A DNA stretch of 64,000 nt from Xylaria sp. FL1777 (taxonomy: Eukaryota; Ascomycota; Sordariomycetes; Xylariales; Xylariaceae), in the NCBI GenBank assembly GCA_022578965.1, contig MU400550.1, forward strand, positions 280,157 to 344,156, read 5' to 3'. Of the stretch, positions 47,154 to 61,466 are shown in pieces; positions within the stretch are counted from its first letter, which is position 1; each line of letters begins with the position of its first letter. Made by a program: the position numbers and the translations under genes. Under the pieces are notes generated by a model. The model did not search any database, was not told the DNA's origin, and was given only the letters and a program-made list of their open reading frames with translations.

Positions 47154-48175
47154 GCTAAACTTCCAGGTATTGTGGCTAGGAGCACTTCAGATAATCGACC
47201 CCATCTGTCCGCCAACGTTGCAGGAAGGGAGCGCAGGAAGGGAGCGCAGGCCGGAATGTATTTAGATACTTTCATTACACCGCTCCGGTTAAAGAGTCTG
47301 CCCCGGTCCTAAAATCAATTATTGTCAACTCCAACACCAAATTATTCCCCTTCGGCCACCATTATCCCGAGCTAGTATTGAACTACCCGAGGACACTATC
47401 ATGATGTTTTTAATTGCGTGCTTGCACAATTGATTTCATCAGTCTTTGATCTAGAAGAGTCCACGAATAGCAATGCAGTAAACCTAGCGGCTTTTGTTTG
47501 TTCTCCCCGGTCATCTCAAGGTTCCTATGGGTCATAATTACTCCTGCAGCAATATCTGCGGGGTCTGCAGGGGTTCAGGAAAAGCATCGTGAAAGCCCTG
47601 CGCTGGAATTGAAGAGAGCAAAATATTGGAGATTTCCCCACGGGGCCAAGGGATTTCTGTGAAGCAGAACTTGGAGCTGGTCTTGGCTAGTTAAGCTTCT
47701 GAGTAATAATAAGTATAAGGGTGGATAAAGTAGGCTTTGATAACGTGCGCCATTCTCCAACAACTTTGTGCAAAACGTCATCGCCTTGTGTCCTTGGGAG
47801 GTGATTGGAAGACAGAAGGTCATGATAATGTTTAAGAGTCACTTATGCGTCAATATAAAAAGGGAAGGACTGAAACTCCGAAAAACCGAGTAGATTTATT
47901 ATCTAGTAGAGAAAAAAAAGCATCACTATCCATGTTATCTAGTGTCTTGCCCATCCAAACCAGTCCCAAACACTCCGACTGTCATTAAAACCCAGCTCCA
48001 TTAGATAATGACTAAATCAAAACCAGCTGAGCCCAATAGTACGTTATCCCACCCTTAAGTATGAGGAACTGTCAGGTCACATGACCTAGCACCTAGCCCA
48101 TAGCCCCACAATATGTGTACTATAGCCCACCACTTTGTAGGCCAGACCTTCGGCTAGCCACTTAGCTAGTCTTAT
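47154..48175. other. Promoter side of the lyase gene, up to the AT-rich boundary
   Basis: About 1 kb of normal-composition DNA. It contains the minus-strand promoter of the lyase-like gene, including a direct repeat of GGAAGGGAGCGCAG near 47222-47248. No gene is seen. It ends abruptly at the AT-rich block. Confidence 0.55.
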
Positions 48176-48687
48176 TATACTTTCAGGTTTTAACTATTAT
48201 AAAATACATAATGTATTAAGCTTTATTTAATGCTAGTATGCTTTTTGCCTTTTATTAGTGCTTTTGCTATTTATAATATAATAGCTAGCAATTGTTTTAA
48301 CGTTTTTGTTTATTAAAATAGTTTAATATAACTTTAATTAGCTGTTTTTAAATCTAGAAATCTTTTTTGCTAAGCTTTAAAACTATTAATTAAAAACTTT
48401 TTAATTATAGCTTTACTATTTATTAAAACTTAGATTTTATTTAAAACTAGCTAAATATAGCTTAAAAATAATATTAATTTAAACTAAAAAACAGTAATAT
48501 TATTATTAAATTAATAAGCTATAATTAATTAAAAGATTTTTTAACTTTTAGTAAAATTACTTTAATGCTTACTTTACTATTTATAGCTTTTATTATTTAG
48601 AACTTTTAAAAGCAATACTTAAGCTTTTTAAAATATAATTATATTTATTACTACTGTTAATAAAACTAAAAAAGTTTTTAAATTATT

Positions 48688-48880
48688 TATTACAAAAAGT
48701 ATAAAGCATTAAAGGTTAAGTATAATAGTTAATATATTTCTAGTTTTATAATAAATATTTAACAAAACTAAAGCTTAAAGAAAAAAAGAAACTTTTATAA
48801 AATAAATATAAAAAAAATATTCTATATATATATATAACTTATAATATGTGCTAAAGTACTTAAGTAGCTTAATTATAACA
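48688..48880. repeat. Left LTR of the retrotransposon
   Basis: 193 bp, matching 56340-56532 with about 24 differences, all transitions. It is the more AT-shifted copy: roughly 17 differences are T or A here against C or G on the right, and about 7 go the other way. Confidence 0.87.
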
Positions 48881-51800
48881 ACTATTTTTTTTTTCTTAAT
48901 TAAGTTGTTTTTAATTTATATATAAATAAAATTAATTAAAGTAATTAATTTTAAGTATAAATAATAAAGTAAAGTAGTATAAAGTAATTAAGCATAAATA
49001 TAATATATTAAATAAAATACTTATGCAATATAATAATTAAAATACTTATATATTTATGCTTATATTTATGTATTAAGTTACGTTTGTTTTGTGCTATATT
49101 TATAGCAAGTTTTACGCTTATACTTTTATTGCTATATGTTTTTTTTTTTTTTTTTTTTTTAGCTATTACTAAACAATTAGTTTTAGCTATATATTTTACT
49201 ACTGCTATTTTTATATTTATTTTATATTTTTTTTACTTTTTTTTTAATTATTATTTATATTATAATTATGCTGCTTAAACTTATAGTAGTTAAAAGTAAT
49301 ACATATAAACATAATTATAGTTAAAGCTATAATTATAAATATAAACGCAAAAAATTATTACAACTTGCTTTATGCTTAAATTTATTTAGAAATAAGTTTA
49401 ATTTTACTATAAAATAAAACTTTAATAAATCTTTTCGTTAAAAGTTTAATAATTCTAGTAATAAAAATAAAAGTTTTAGCAGTTTGCTTTTTTTTTAAAA
49501 TAGCTTTAATTTTAATAAAGATATAAATACTATTAGGCTTTTTATAAATTAAAAAAAAAAAAATAAAAATAAAAATAAAAATAATTTTAACTTTATAAAT
49601 CTTAAAAAAAATTTAAATGCTAGCTTGCGTAATTTTAATATAAATAACGCAAAAAATAAGTCTGATTTTAATGCAAATATTAAAGTTTTTATGCTGTTTA
49701 AACGTTAGCTTATTTTTATTATAATTTTTGTTTATAAACTTTGCAAACAAACTATTAAAGCTAAAAACAAAAAGTATAAAACTATTAAAAAAGCAATAAT
49801 TTTAAGTAGTTTGTTAGTATATTAGCTTTATTTTAAGCGTTTTAAAAAAGTATTTTAACTAAAAAATAGCTTACTTTTAAATATAATTTATAAATTTAAA
49901 AACTTAAAAGTAATAGCTTATATAAACTATATAAATAGCTATATTTTATGCAAGCTTATAAGTTAATTTATATTTATTTTAAATTAATTTTATTAATAGG
50001 TTAATTGTTTATTATATTACATTTTAATATAATATACATTTAAAAGTTATTAAACTAGTTTGTTTATTTTTTTGTTTTTTAAAAAAATAACTATAAAAAA
50101 GTTATTATAAATAAAAATTATACTATTGTTTAAAAAACTTCGAATAATTATTATGTTAACTTTATAGCTATATAGTTTTGCTTTTTAAAAGCATTTTTGC
50201 GTTTTTTGTTAATTTATAAAGCTTAGTTCTAATTAATTAGCAAAATTAGCAACATAAAAATAAGTAGTTTTGTTTTTATTTTATATAAAGTTTAGCTAAT
50301 AATTAATAATATAAAAACATTATGCTAAATATAAACATTTAATAATAAAACGTAAATTTTTAGCTTATTAAGCTATTAAGCTTTTTTGTATAAATGTTAT
50401 AAGTAGCTTTATTTAAACTAATTTTATAAGATTTTTTAATAGAATTAAAACTATTTTTAATGCTAGTAATATGTTTGTTTAACTGTATTTAAAATACAAG
50501 TTATAAACTATAAATATATAGCTTAAAAAGCTGCTTTTATTTCTTTTAAAAAAGATATATACAAAGCTATATTAATTATTGCTAATAAGCATAAATAAAA
50601 ATATTTAGTTAGCCTTTTTTAATATAAAAATGTTTTAAAGTTTAATAATTAATATTTTAAGGCCTTTTTATAAAAATATTATAACTTATTTATAATGTTT
50701 TTATATATAGCTTATTAATAAAACGCAAATATTTTAAAACTTAAAGCAATAAGTATAATTTTTATTACGTAATTAAAAACAAAAAAATAACTAGTTAATA
50801 TATATAACATATTTAAGCTTTAATTTATAGCTAAATTAATAATAAATTAGTACTATTTTATTAGCTTAATAGCTTTGCTTTTTTTTTGTAATTTAAGCGC
50901 TTTTTAAAGTTTTTAATTACTTTAAAAGCTATAATATTAATAGTAAATATTTACTAATTATACTTAGTTAGCTAGCTTTTTTACTTAATAAAATAATATT
51001 TTTTTTTATTATAAGTTATTTTATTTATTATATTTTTAACTTTTTATTTTTTTAATTTATTTTCAAAGTTTAGCATAAATAAACTATACTTATGTTTAGC
51101 TTTTTAAAGCTTAAATAACTAAATTAAAAAAACAAAATAAAAACAGCTATATTATTTTAAAAAACTAATATAGTATGCTTATAAACTAACTATAAAAAGA
51201 ATTTAAAAAAGTTTAATAAACTTAAGTGCTAATTTTTTATTTTTAAACTTAATATTTTTTATTAATAGTACTACTAAGTTTTTAGTTTTAAAAGTTATAA
51301 GTTTATGCTTATTATTATAATATTTTATATATTTATTAGTTATAATTTATTATTGCTTTATTATTTTGTTTTTAATAGTTTATAACTTGTTAAAACGTTT
51401 TTATATAGCTAAAATTCTTTTTAATATAAAGTTATTTTTAATAAACAAACGAAATTTTAGCATATAACTATATAAAGCTTTAAAAAGTAATCGTTTAATT
51501 ATAAAATTAATAGCAAAATTTATAGTAAAAAAAGCTTAAAATAAAAATTAAAGCTAATTAGTTTGTTTATTATTTATAAAGCATTTAAAATAGCTTTTAA
51601 TTATTTAGTTTATTTGTTTTATTTGTTTATTAGTTCTAAAATAAAATATTACTAAAAGCTTTTGCTTAACTTTTAAGTAATAATATAAATTAAACTAAAA
51701 TTAGCTAATAAAAATAAAGCTTTTATTAAAAATAATGTTTTTTAAGCTATTATAAATACATTTAATTTTATAGTAAAATAAAACTGCTAGCTTAACTAAA

Positions 51801-54800
51801 GTTATAATAATATTAACTAAAAATAAATATATAAGCTTAATAAATTTATTTATAATAATAAAAATAATATTAATTAGTTTTTTTTTATAAAAAGTTTTTA
51901 ATAAACTTATAATAAAATTTATAAATAGCTTTTATATAAGTTTATTAAATATTAATAAAACATTAAATTTACTATATTTTTAGTAATATTTTGCTTTAGT
52001 TTTAAAGCAAATTATATAGCTTTATATATATTTTTTAACATTTAGTTTTATATTGCTTTAGTAAAACTTTTGTTATAATAGTTTTAAAGTGCAGCTTTAG
52101 CTAAAATATTTAACTAAAAAATTATTATAGTATAGCTTAATAAGTTAAAAATGTATAGCTTTTTTAAAAAAAATATAAATTTTATTTTTATAGCAAACTA
52201 AGAATTTTTTTATTAATTATTAAAGATTTATAAGCTTTTTTGCCTTTAATTGTTTTATAATTGCATAGTATTTAAGGTTTTTTTTTTAAACCTTTTAAAT
52301 AAGGTTTTTTAGCCTTTTAAAAGCTTTTAAATCTTTTAATTTTTTTAAGCCTGCAGCTATTTATGTATATAAATACATAACTGCTTAAATAAAAAAAGCT
52401 TTTTTAGCAAATATAGCTTTAAAATATAAAGCTTTAGCTTAAGTACTAAAGTACAAATTAAAGACTTTAACTTATTATATTACTACAACTTTTTTTTCTA
52501 ACGTTAAAAAAATATTAATATTATTAAATAAAACAGCTATATAATTAAAACAACGCAAAAAAAAATCAGCTTTATTTTTTTTGCTTGCTTAATATTTAAT
52601 AATAAAATTAAAAAAAGCTAATAATAAACATTAATAAGCTTGCTTTTTATTAAGCTTTAATATTTTTATAAACGTTTAAAAATTAATATAATTAATTAAT
52701 ATTTTAACTAATAAATTGCTTTTTTATAAATAATGCTATTAATGCTTAAAGCAATTTATTATTATAAGCATTTTTTAGTTAAGCGTATTATATTATATTT
52801 TTTTTTTGGATAGCTTTTAAAAATAAAACATAACTAGTTTAAAAATGCTTTAATTATTTTGCTAAAATAGATTTTTTATAAAAGCTACTTTAAAAAAATC
52901 AGTTTTTAGCAATATTTGTTTTTTAAAGTTAAAATGTATAAAAAAAATAGCCTGCTTAAATACATTTTAAAAGTTCTTAAAAGCTTTTTTTTTAAGATTA
53001 TTTAAAAAAATTTAACTTTTTTTTGTTTTTATTGCGTTTTTTTTTAAATACTTAAACAAAAGCGCAGTAATATAAAAATACTTGTTTATAAAACAGCAAT
53101 AAAAGTTATAAAACTTTAAAAATTATTATAATGCTTAACAAATATTTAATATAAGCTATTATTAAATAATATTTATATATAAAAAGTTTATTTTAATTTT
53201 TTAGCTAAAAATAATATAACTTAAAAATTTGATTTTTTTTTAATAAAATTAGCACTTAAATAGCTTAGCATATAGTTTTACTTTTTATAGCTTTTTAATA
53301 ATGTTTTAAATATATTTTATATAAAAATTCTTATTTAAAAAAAAAATAAACATATTATTAAAATATATAATGCAAAATATATTTATTATATTATTAAGTG
53401 CTTTTTATATATAACTTTAAAAAGTAATAAAAATATTTAATAAACTTATAAGCATAACTAAAAATTTATAATAGCTATAATATATATAAAACGTTATTTT
53501 TTATTTATTTTTTTTTTAAATACGTAAGCAATAATAAGCATTTTTAAAGTTAATTTTATTAAAAATCTTAGCTTTTAAAATTTTATTAAACAGCTTTAAA
53601 ATAAATAATAAAATATATTAATTTTTATGCATAACTTAATTAAATTTTTTATAGTTTATATATAAGCATAAGCTTTTATTTTTTTTAAGTATAAAAAGAA
53701 TTAAAGCGCTAGTAAAGCTAATAAACTTTTTAATTTTTTTTGCTTTTAATATTTTATTAAGCTATTTTTATAGTTTTTTTAGCTTATTTTAAGCTAATAA
53801 GTATATAAAAAAATAAAGTATAACTGCATTTTTTTTTAGCTTAATAATAAAGTTTTTTTGTTTTAATTATAACAATATGTTTGCTTTGCTAATATTAAAA
53901 AACTTAAATAAATTATAAAACTTTTTTAAAATTGCTATAAAATCGAAATAATTAAAGCTTTTTTTTAACTTTTTAAGCTATATAAGTTTAAATAGTTAAA
54001 TAATAACATAGCAGCAAGCTTAATTTTAATAAGCTTTTATAAACTTAATTAAGCTAAATATTTTTATTTAAAAGCAATATAATTTAAAAAACTATTAATT
54101 AATGCTTAAATTTAGTATAATTTTTTTATTTTTTAAAGTAGTTTAAAATAGTAAAAAAAAGCTGCCTTTAAAGCAATAATTGCAGTTAATAGCTATATAT
54201 GCACGCTTAATTTTACAAATAATACTGCAACTATTAGTTAATTTACAAATAACTTAATAAGCTTTATAAATAAAAAATCTATTTTTAGTAGCATATTATA
54301 ATATAAATATATAAAAAAATGCTTGCTGCAATTTATAATAAAAAGCAAAAATAAAACTAATATAGTTATATTTAACACATAAATTAAAATTAACATAAGT
54401 TTTAATAAATAATTTTATAAAGCTAACAAAATAAATAATATAAAAAATATAAAAACAGCATAAAATAAATATATAAAGTAGTAATTTTAGCTTAAAACTT
54501 ATAGCTAATATAATTAGTATTAAGTTTATTACTTGTTTTTTAAGTTATAATATTATAACTTTTATAAAAAAAGTATATAAAACTTTAATTGTTATTTTTA
54601 GTTTTTTTTATTTATATTTTAGTTTTTATTTACTTAGATTTTTTAAATAATTTGTTTTTAAATAATATTACTATTATAGCTAATATAGCTATTAAATTTA
54701 TTATTTTTATTATTGCTATTATTATTATTACTTTTAAGCTAAAAGCAATTAAAAGTAATATAGCTAAGTTATTTATAGCTATAGCAAATAAAATTTTTAT

Positions 54801-56339
54801 AAAAGTTTAAATTTAAACTATTTTTATTATTATTTTAAAGTTAATTTAAAAAAGTTCTAAAAATATAATAGTTTTTTAAAGTATAAATATTATTATTATT
54901 ACTTTAGTTATTTATATATTTTTAGTTTTAGTACTAGCTATAATTTTTATTATTATTGCTTTTATAGTATTAGTTTTAGCTTTTATAGCTATTATTGCTT
55001 TTATAAAATCTTTAGTTATTATTATTGTAGCTATTATTATAATTATTGCTTTTATAAAAATAGTTTTAATTATTAAAACTAATATTATTGTTTTTATAGC
55101 TAATATTAATATACTAATTACTAGTTTAGTTTTGCTTAATATTTAAGGTTAATTTACTAATAATTTAAATAATGTTTAACTTTAGTTTTTTTTTATTGCA
55201 GTTTAAGCGTTATTTTTTAGTTATTAGTTTTTAGCGTTATTATATAGCATTAATTATATTAGTTTGTATAGTTAGCAATAAGTTATAATAGTTTATTAGC
55301 TTTTATTAAAATAGTACACTTAGTTTTTAGTAGTATAATAAAGCTTTTTTGCTTTTATTTTAGCAAACATTTTAAAGTTTAATACTAGCAAAATATTAAT
55401 TAAACAGCTTTAAGTTTTAGTTAGCTTGTTAACTTGCTTATTTTAATTATATGCTTATATTAGCTTATAAAAAAGCAAACTGCTTAAGCAAAGTTTTAGT
55501 TTAGTTTAAAAATACTTTTTAGTTAGTTTTAAATTGCTTTTTTTTTAAAGTTAATAACTTTTATAATACTAATTAATAAGCATTTTTATAGTTTTAGTTT
55601 ATATTGCTATATATATATAAAATCTTGTTTTTATTGCAGCAAAATTTCTAATTAGCTTTTTTAAAAATAGTTTAAAGTTCTTTTATTTACTTTAGCTAGC
55701 ATTAATAAGTAAATTTTATGCTAAAAAAGTTATAATTAAACTTTAATAGTTAATTAAAATTAGCATTTTTAAATAAATAATACTAATAGTAATATAAGCA
55801 ATTTTAACATAATTAATATTTAGGTTTTCTTTAATTATGCTTTTTATTAAAGCTAAAAAATAAAAGGTTGTTATTATTACTAAAATTCTTATGTTTTTAT
55901 TTTTAACTTAAGTTGCAAAATTGTTTTTTAAAGTTTAAAAAGTTTTCTTGTTTTTCTAAAAATATTATTTTTTAGTTCTTTTGTTTACTTAATTATAAAA
56001 TAAAAGTAATACAAGCTATTTTTAATTTTAAAGCAACTTGTTTGCTTTTATTTTTTTGCTGCATAACTTACTACTTTAGCTTTTCGATTTTAGCTAAAAG
56101 CTATATAATTTATATTTATAACAGTTAAGTATTAGCACTTAAAGTACTAAATAATTGTTATTTGCTTAAGCCTAGTTCTAGAAATAATTCGTATTAAGTT
56201 TGTTCTTAGTTTATTATTAAAGTTTGTCTTAAAAAAAAGCTATTAAAAATAACACTAGCTCGTATAATTAGTTAATATTTAGCTATTTTATAATATAACA
56301 AAATATTATAAGTAACCTTATTTTAAAAAGCTTTAAAAT

Positions 56340-56532
56340 TGTTACAAAAAATATAAAGCATTAAAAATCAAGTATAATAGTTAATATATCTCTAGTCTTA
56401 TAGTAAGTATTTAATAAAACTAAAGCTTAAAAAAAAAAAAAAACTCCTATAAAATAAGTATAAAAAAAATATCCCATATATACATATAACCTATAACATA
56501 TGCTAAGGTACTTAAGTAGCCTAGTTATAACA
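56340..56532. repeat. Right LTR of the retrotransposon
   Basis: 193 bp, with TGTTAC...TATAACA ends (terminal TG...CA). It keeps more G and C than its left partner and stands out as an island in the AT-rich block. It is followed by TTATT, the same five bases that precede the left LTR. Confidence 0.87.
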
Positions 56533-59500
56533 TTATTTTTAAAACTTTAAAAAACAATTTATATTTAAAGCTTAAATTAAATTTTAATAAGCTTAATTAA
56601 TTGTTTTATTTTTTTTTTTTGCTTTTTTATTTTAATTTATAGTTTTTATTACTAATAATTAAATGCTTGCTAATAGTAAACAGAAATCTTTTAATAATAA
56701 CAATAAATTACTGCAATTTTTTTTATTAAGTGCTTATTTAATAAAGTAAATAATAATTAACTTACTTAATTAAAAATTAAAAATTGTTGCTAATATATTT
56801 ATTCTTTATTTAGCAATTATAATAAAGCTTATAATAAACTAAAAAAATTATACTAACTTATTTATTAGTTTAGTTTATAATATTAAAGCTTTTTTTATTG
56901 TTATAGCTTTTTTTGTTTTATTTATAATATAATTAACTATACTTTTAAAACTTGCTATAGCTATTTTATAACTTTTGCGTTTTTTAATTAATAACTTTGC
57001 TTATTTACTATTTATTAGTTTTGTTAAACTTGCTAAGTTTACTATAGTTATACTTATTATAATTACTTTTTTAGTGTTTATTTTATTATTAAAATTATTG
57101 CTATTTTTTTACTTTAACATTAAATAAGTTTAATAAAAAAAACCTGCTAAAAAATTTGCTATATTATTTATTATATTATTGCTTTTTGTTTTTTATGCAT
57201 TTGTTATATTAAGCAAAAAAATAGCGTTTTTTAATAATAAGAAGTTTTTATAGCTTAATTTTGTTTAAAATATAAGCAGTAATATTTACTAAGTTTTATT
57301 TGTAAGCTATATATTTAATTATTTTATAAACTTATTTTAACATTTATTATAATATAAATTATTGCTTTTAGAACTTTTTTAATAATTTTAACTATAATAT
57401 TAATACTAATATTTATAAATAAACAAACTATAAAATGCAGCTATTATATATAAAATAATAAATAATATTTTTTTAGGATTATTTAAATATTTTAAACTTT
57501 TTATTATTATAAAAGTTTAATAATAAGCTTATATAGTATTAAATTAATTAAGTAAAATTAAACAAAAATTTTAGTTATTTTAAAGTTAAGCTTGCATTTT
57601 AATAGTAATAAAAACTTTAGAAAAATTTTAACAACTGTTAATTTAGTTTATTGCTTTAATTATAGCTTTATTTTTACTACTGCAATTTTTTAAGCATGTT
57701 AGCTTTACAAATAATTTGCTTTTATAAATTTTAGTTTTATTGCTTTTATTTTTACTTTTATTTGCTTTACTATATTTAATAAATAATTTGTTTTAGCTAA
57801 TAATATTAAGCAGCTAAAAACTATTAAATATATAAACTTATAATAGCTTTTAAAATATTAAAGCTTTATAAAATCTATTTATATTACTTAAATAATAAAA
57901 TAAATATATATATTAAAATATTTGCGTTAATTTAAATATAATAAGTTATTTTAACGCATATTTTAATTTTACTGCTTAGCTTTTTGCTTATATTATTTTA
58001 CTTTTAAGTAATTTTACTAAAAACTTAAAGCTATTGCTAAATTTTTTGCAAAATTAATATAATGCAATTTATAATAATAATAGTTTTAGTAAAATTTCGC
58101 TTAAACTAAAGCTATTTAAATATTATAATAATATATTAGTAATATAATATATTAGCAAACTTAATTTACTAAGTTTTTATTATAAAAATGCTATAGTTTT
58201 AAAAAAATTTAAAATAAGCATACTATTTAATTTTATATTAATAAGTGCTATTTAGTTTAAAAGTTTAAAAAATATAACTAAATAAACTATTATTTATAAG
58301 TTTAAAAAAACTAAACGTTTGCTTTAATAATGTTTTTAAAAAAATAAACTTAAAGTTATAAAGCTTGCTAACTAAAAAAAGCATAATTTTGCTAAAAGAT
58401 TATTTAAGTTTATAAAAAAATATATTAATATAAAAGTTTATTACTATTATAAAATAAGCAATATTAATAAAAATTATATTATTTATTACGTTTATAATAA
58501 TTTAAACAAAAACCTTAAATTATTTATTAAATTATAACAAATAAATAATACTATTTAGAACTTATATAAATAAATTAGCATTAATAAATTTTTAGTAATA
58601 AAGCAATAGTATAAAGTAAATAAAGCATACTAAATATAAAACAAACGCTTTATTAAGCTTAAAGCTTTTATTAAAGAAAATAAATCTTTTTGCAATTATT
58701 ATAATAATAATAATACTTAACTTTATTATAACTGCAATTATGTTTTTAATAAACTTTTTTTACTTTTTAGCGTTATCATAATGCTTTTAGATTTTTTTAA
58801 AAGTATAATTAACGTTTTTAAAAATTTTAAAAGCAGTAAAAAAAAAAATGCTAAAAATATTATTAATTTAATAAATAATAAAGGTAACTTATGCTGCAAT
58901 TAAAATAACTATAGCTTTTAAAGCAATTAAAATTATTAAAGCAGCAATAACTATTAATTTTTTAAGGTTGTTTGCTTTTTAGTAATAAATAGCTATATTA
59001 TATAATAAAACGCAAACATTAAAAACTTTTATATATTAAAATAAGTTTTCGAACAAATGTATAACTTTTAGCTTATATACAATTTTAAATCTTTAATAAA
59101 AAAACTTAACTAAGTTAATATGCTTAATAAACTTGCTAAGTTTTTTAAAAAAATAAAACTAAAAAAAAACTAAAGCAAACGTTTAAAAAAAATGCATTAC
59201 TAGCTAACTTATTAATATTTTTTAAAGTAGCTAATAATAGCAAAATATTAGTTAGCATTAAATATATTAGCTTTTTTAGCTTATTTAATAATATTTTTAG
59301 CGCTTTATTAAATTTACTATTTAATTTTTTAACTATTATTAATTATACTTTAAAATCTTTTAAAACTAATAATAATAAAATATTAATTAGCTTTAATTTA
59401 AATAATTTTTTTTTTATTTATTAATAACTATTTTATTATTTTGCTTAATAAAAAAACTTTAAATACTTTATATAATTTTATACGTTAATTTACTTTTAAT

Positions 59501-61199
59501 AAAGCGTTAAAAGATTTTAAAGTTTTTAGTACTATTATAAATACTAAGTTGCTTAATTATATTTACAAAAAAAAAAAAACTGCATATTTTTATATAGCTA
59601 AAAGCTAAATATACAAATAAAAAAGCTATACTTATTTTAAAGCTATTATATATAGCTTAAATTAATTAATTAAAGCATATATTAATACTTATTTTTTATT
59701 TAGTTTTATATTTACTAAATATTTTACAAAGTATTATTTTAGTTATACTATTATTAATATAAAGCTTTTTAGTTTTAAAAGTATAAGCAAAGGCTTTTAT
59801 ATTAAGTAATGCATTAATTTTAATATAATGTTACTTAATATAAACAAAAAGCTATAAATAATATAATAATGCTTTTATTTAGTAAATAAATTTAATTATA
59901 GTATGCTGCTAAGTATATTTTTTTTGTTTAAAAACCGTTTTTGTTAAAATAACTAGTTATTAGTTATAACTTTTATATATAGTACGTATAATAAGTTTTA
60001 TATAAAGACCACTTTGTGCAAAAGCTATTATATAAACTAAGGTAATCTTAGTGTTAGCTTAGCTTGTACGCTAGCAAAGTTTTTATATATAAAAAAAAAC
60101 CTTTGCTTTATATAAACCTTTTTTTTTTTTAAACATATAAAACATAAATAGCTTATAATACAAAGATTATTATACTTTGTTTTAGCACATATATATTAAA
60201 CATATAATTATATAAAGCTTATTTAATATTAATTAATAATTATATTTGTACTTTTAATTTACTTATAATAAACTATAGATTAACTAAAGTAATAACGGAA
60301 TTATATAATATATTTTTATTTTAATTTAATAAAAAAAGATTTGTTTTTTATATTATGCTTGTTTTTTTTTTAACGTATAAATATATCGTTTAGTTTACTT
60401 TTTTTAATTAGCTAAAGTAAACATATATAAAGAAAAAAAAAAAATTTAATTTATTTACGTATAAAAACTAAACTTTTAACTTATTTGTTAATACTAAAAA
60501 CAAAATAAAAAAAATAATAAGCAACTTTGCTATTTTTTTTTAATTATATTGCTATATAAACATTAAGCAATATATTAACTATATTGCTATATAAAAGCAA
60601 AACAGCAATTTATATAATTTAAATATAGAATTAAATATATTATATAATTTAGCTAAATTTATTATGTTTTAAAAAAACGAACAATTATTTATAATGTTTT
60701 TAAAGTTAAAGCTAGTTATTTTTATATATAAAGATTTAGCTAAAAATGTTTTAATAAACGTATAACAAATAAATGCTTAAATTAATCTTAAAATATAAAG
60801 CTAAAAAATTAATTTTAGCTATGCAACTAAAATTAAGCTAAATATTAAGCTAGTATTTTATTATGCTAATTATTTATATTTTTATAAACTATTAAACTAT
60901 TTTTAAAAAAAGTTTGCTAAAACTTTTAAAAAATAAACAAAAGATTATTTCTAGAAAATTTATTAAAGCATATAAAGCGCTTTACTTAAAAACCTTAAGT
61001 TAAAAAAAATCTATTTAACGTTAAAAATAACTATAATTTAAAAACTTATAAAAATAGCTTATAAAAACTTTATAATTAAAAAATTAAAAGAATTACTAAA
61101 TATTTATTATATAATAACTATTTAACTATTAATAACATTTTTAATATTAAGCTAATAACTAAATATTTTTTTGTATAATAGTGTAATAGACTTATTATA

Positions 61200-61325
61200 T
61201 ATTAATATAACAGGTTTGCTTTTGGGGTTTTGATTTGCAAGTAATAATAGGATTTTTAACGGTGGTCCGTTAGGGAGGTTTTTGGAGTACTTTTACTACT
61301 GTGCATTAATAGGGGTTTTAAAGGA
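61200..61325. other. G-rich, C-poor island in the AT block
   Basis: About 125 bp with many G runs (for example TTTGGGGTTTTG and GTTAGGGAGG) but few C on the plus strand. This suggests that C-to-T change here hit mainly one strand. The sequence around GGTCCGTTAGGG and TTTTACTACTGTG resembles the end of a fungal Tc1/mariner element, but no matching opposite end was found. No protein is encoded. Confidence 0.5.
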
Positions 61326-61466
61326 TTAAAAGTAATAAGTGTATTAATGCTTAATAGTTATAAGAAATTAATAGCTAAAAAACTAAAACTAAATAAGTAA
61401 TTAAATATAAAAAATGTATAATTATATAAATAAAAAAAAAGTAAAAAAAGTAATAATTTTTTTTAG

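Larger units (their letters stand above)
48688..56532. mobile_element. RIP-eroded LTR retrotransposon, 7.8 kb
   Basis: Two 193-bp direct repeats (48688-48880 and 56340-56532) align end to end without gaps. The right copy starts TGTTAC and ends TATAACA; the left copy starts TATTAC, the same ends with one G changed to A. Identical 5-bp flanks TTATT (48683-48687 and 56533-56537) fit a target-site duplication. No gag or pol frame survives, so Copia or Gypsy cannot be assigned. A T-rich tract just inside the left LTR (about 48884-48895) could be a polypurine tract read on the minus strand, which would put the element in minus orientation; this is weak evidence in such AT-rich DNA. Confidence 0.85.

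Noticed and set aside
49084..49278. 64-residue open frame in the AT block
   Set aside because: Composed almost only of Phe, Tyr, Ile, Leu and Asn, as any A/T-only sequence would give. No motif and no start context.
54589..54810. 73-residue hydrophobic frame resembling a membrane protein
   Set aside because: The Ile/Phe/Asn/Lys content follows directly from base composition inside the eroded retrotransposon. Not a gene.
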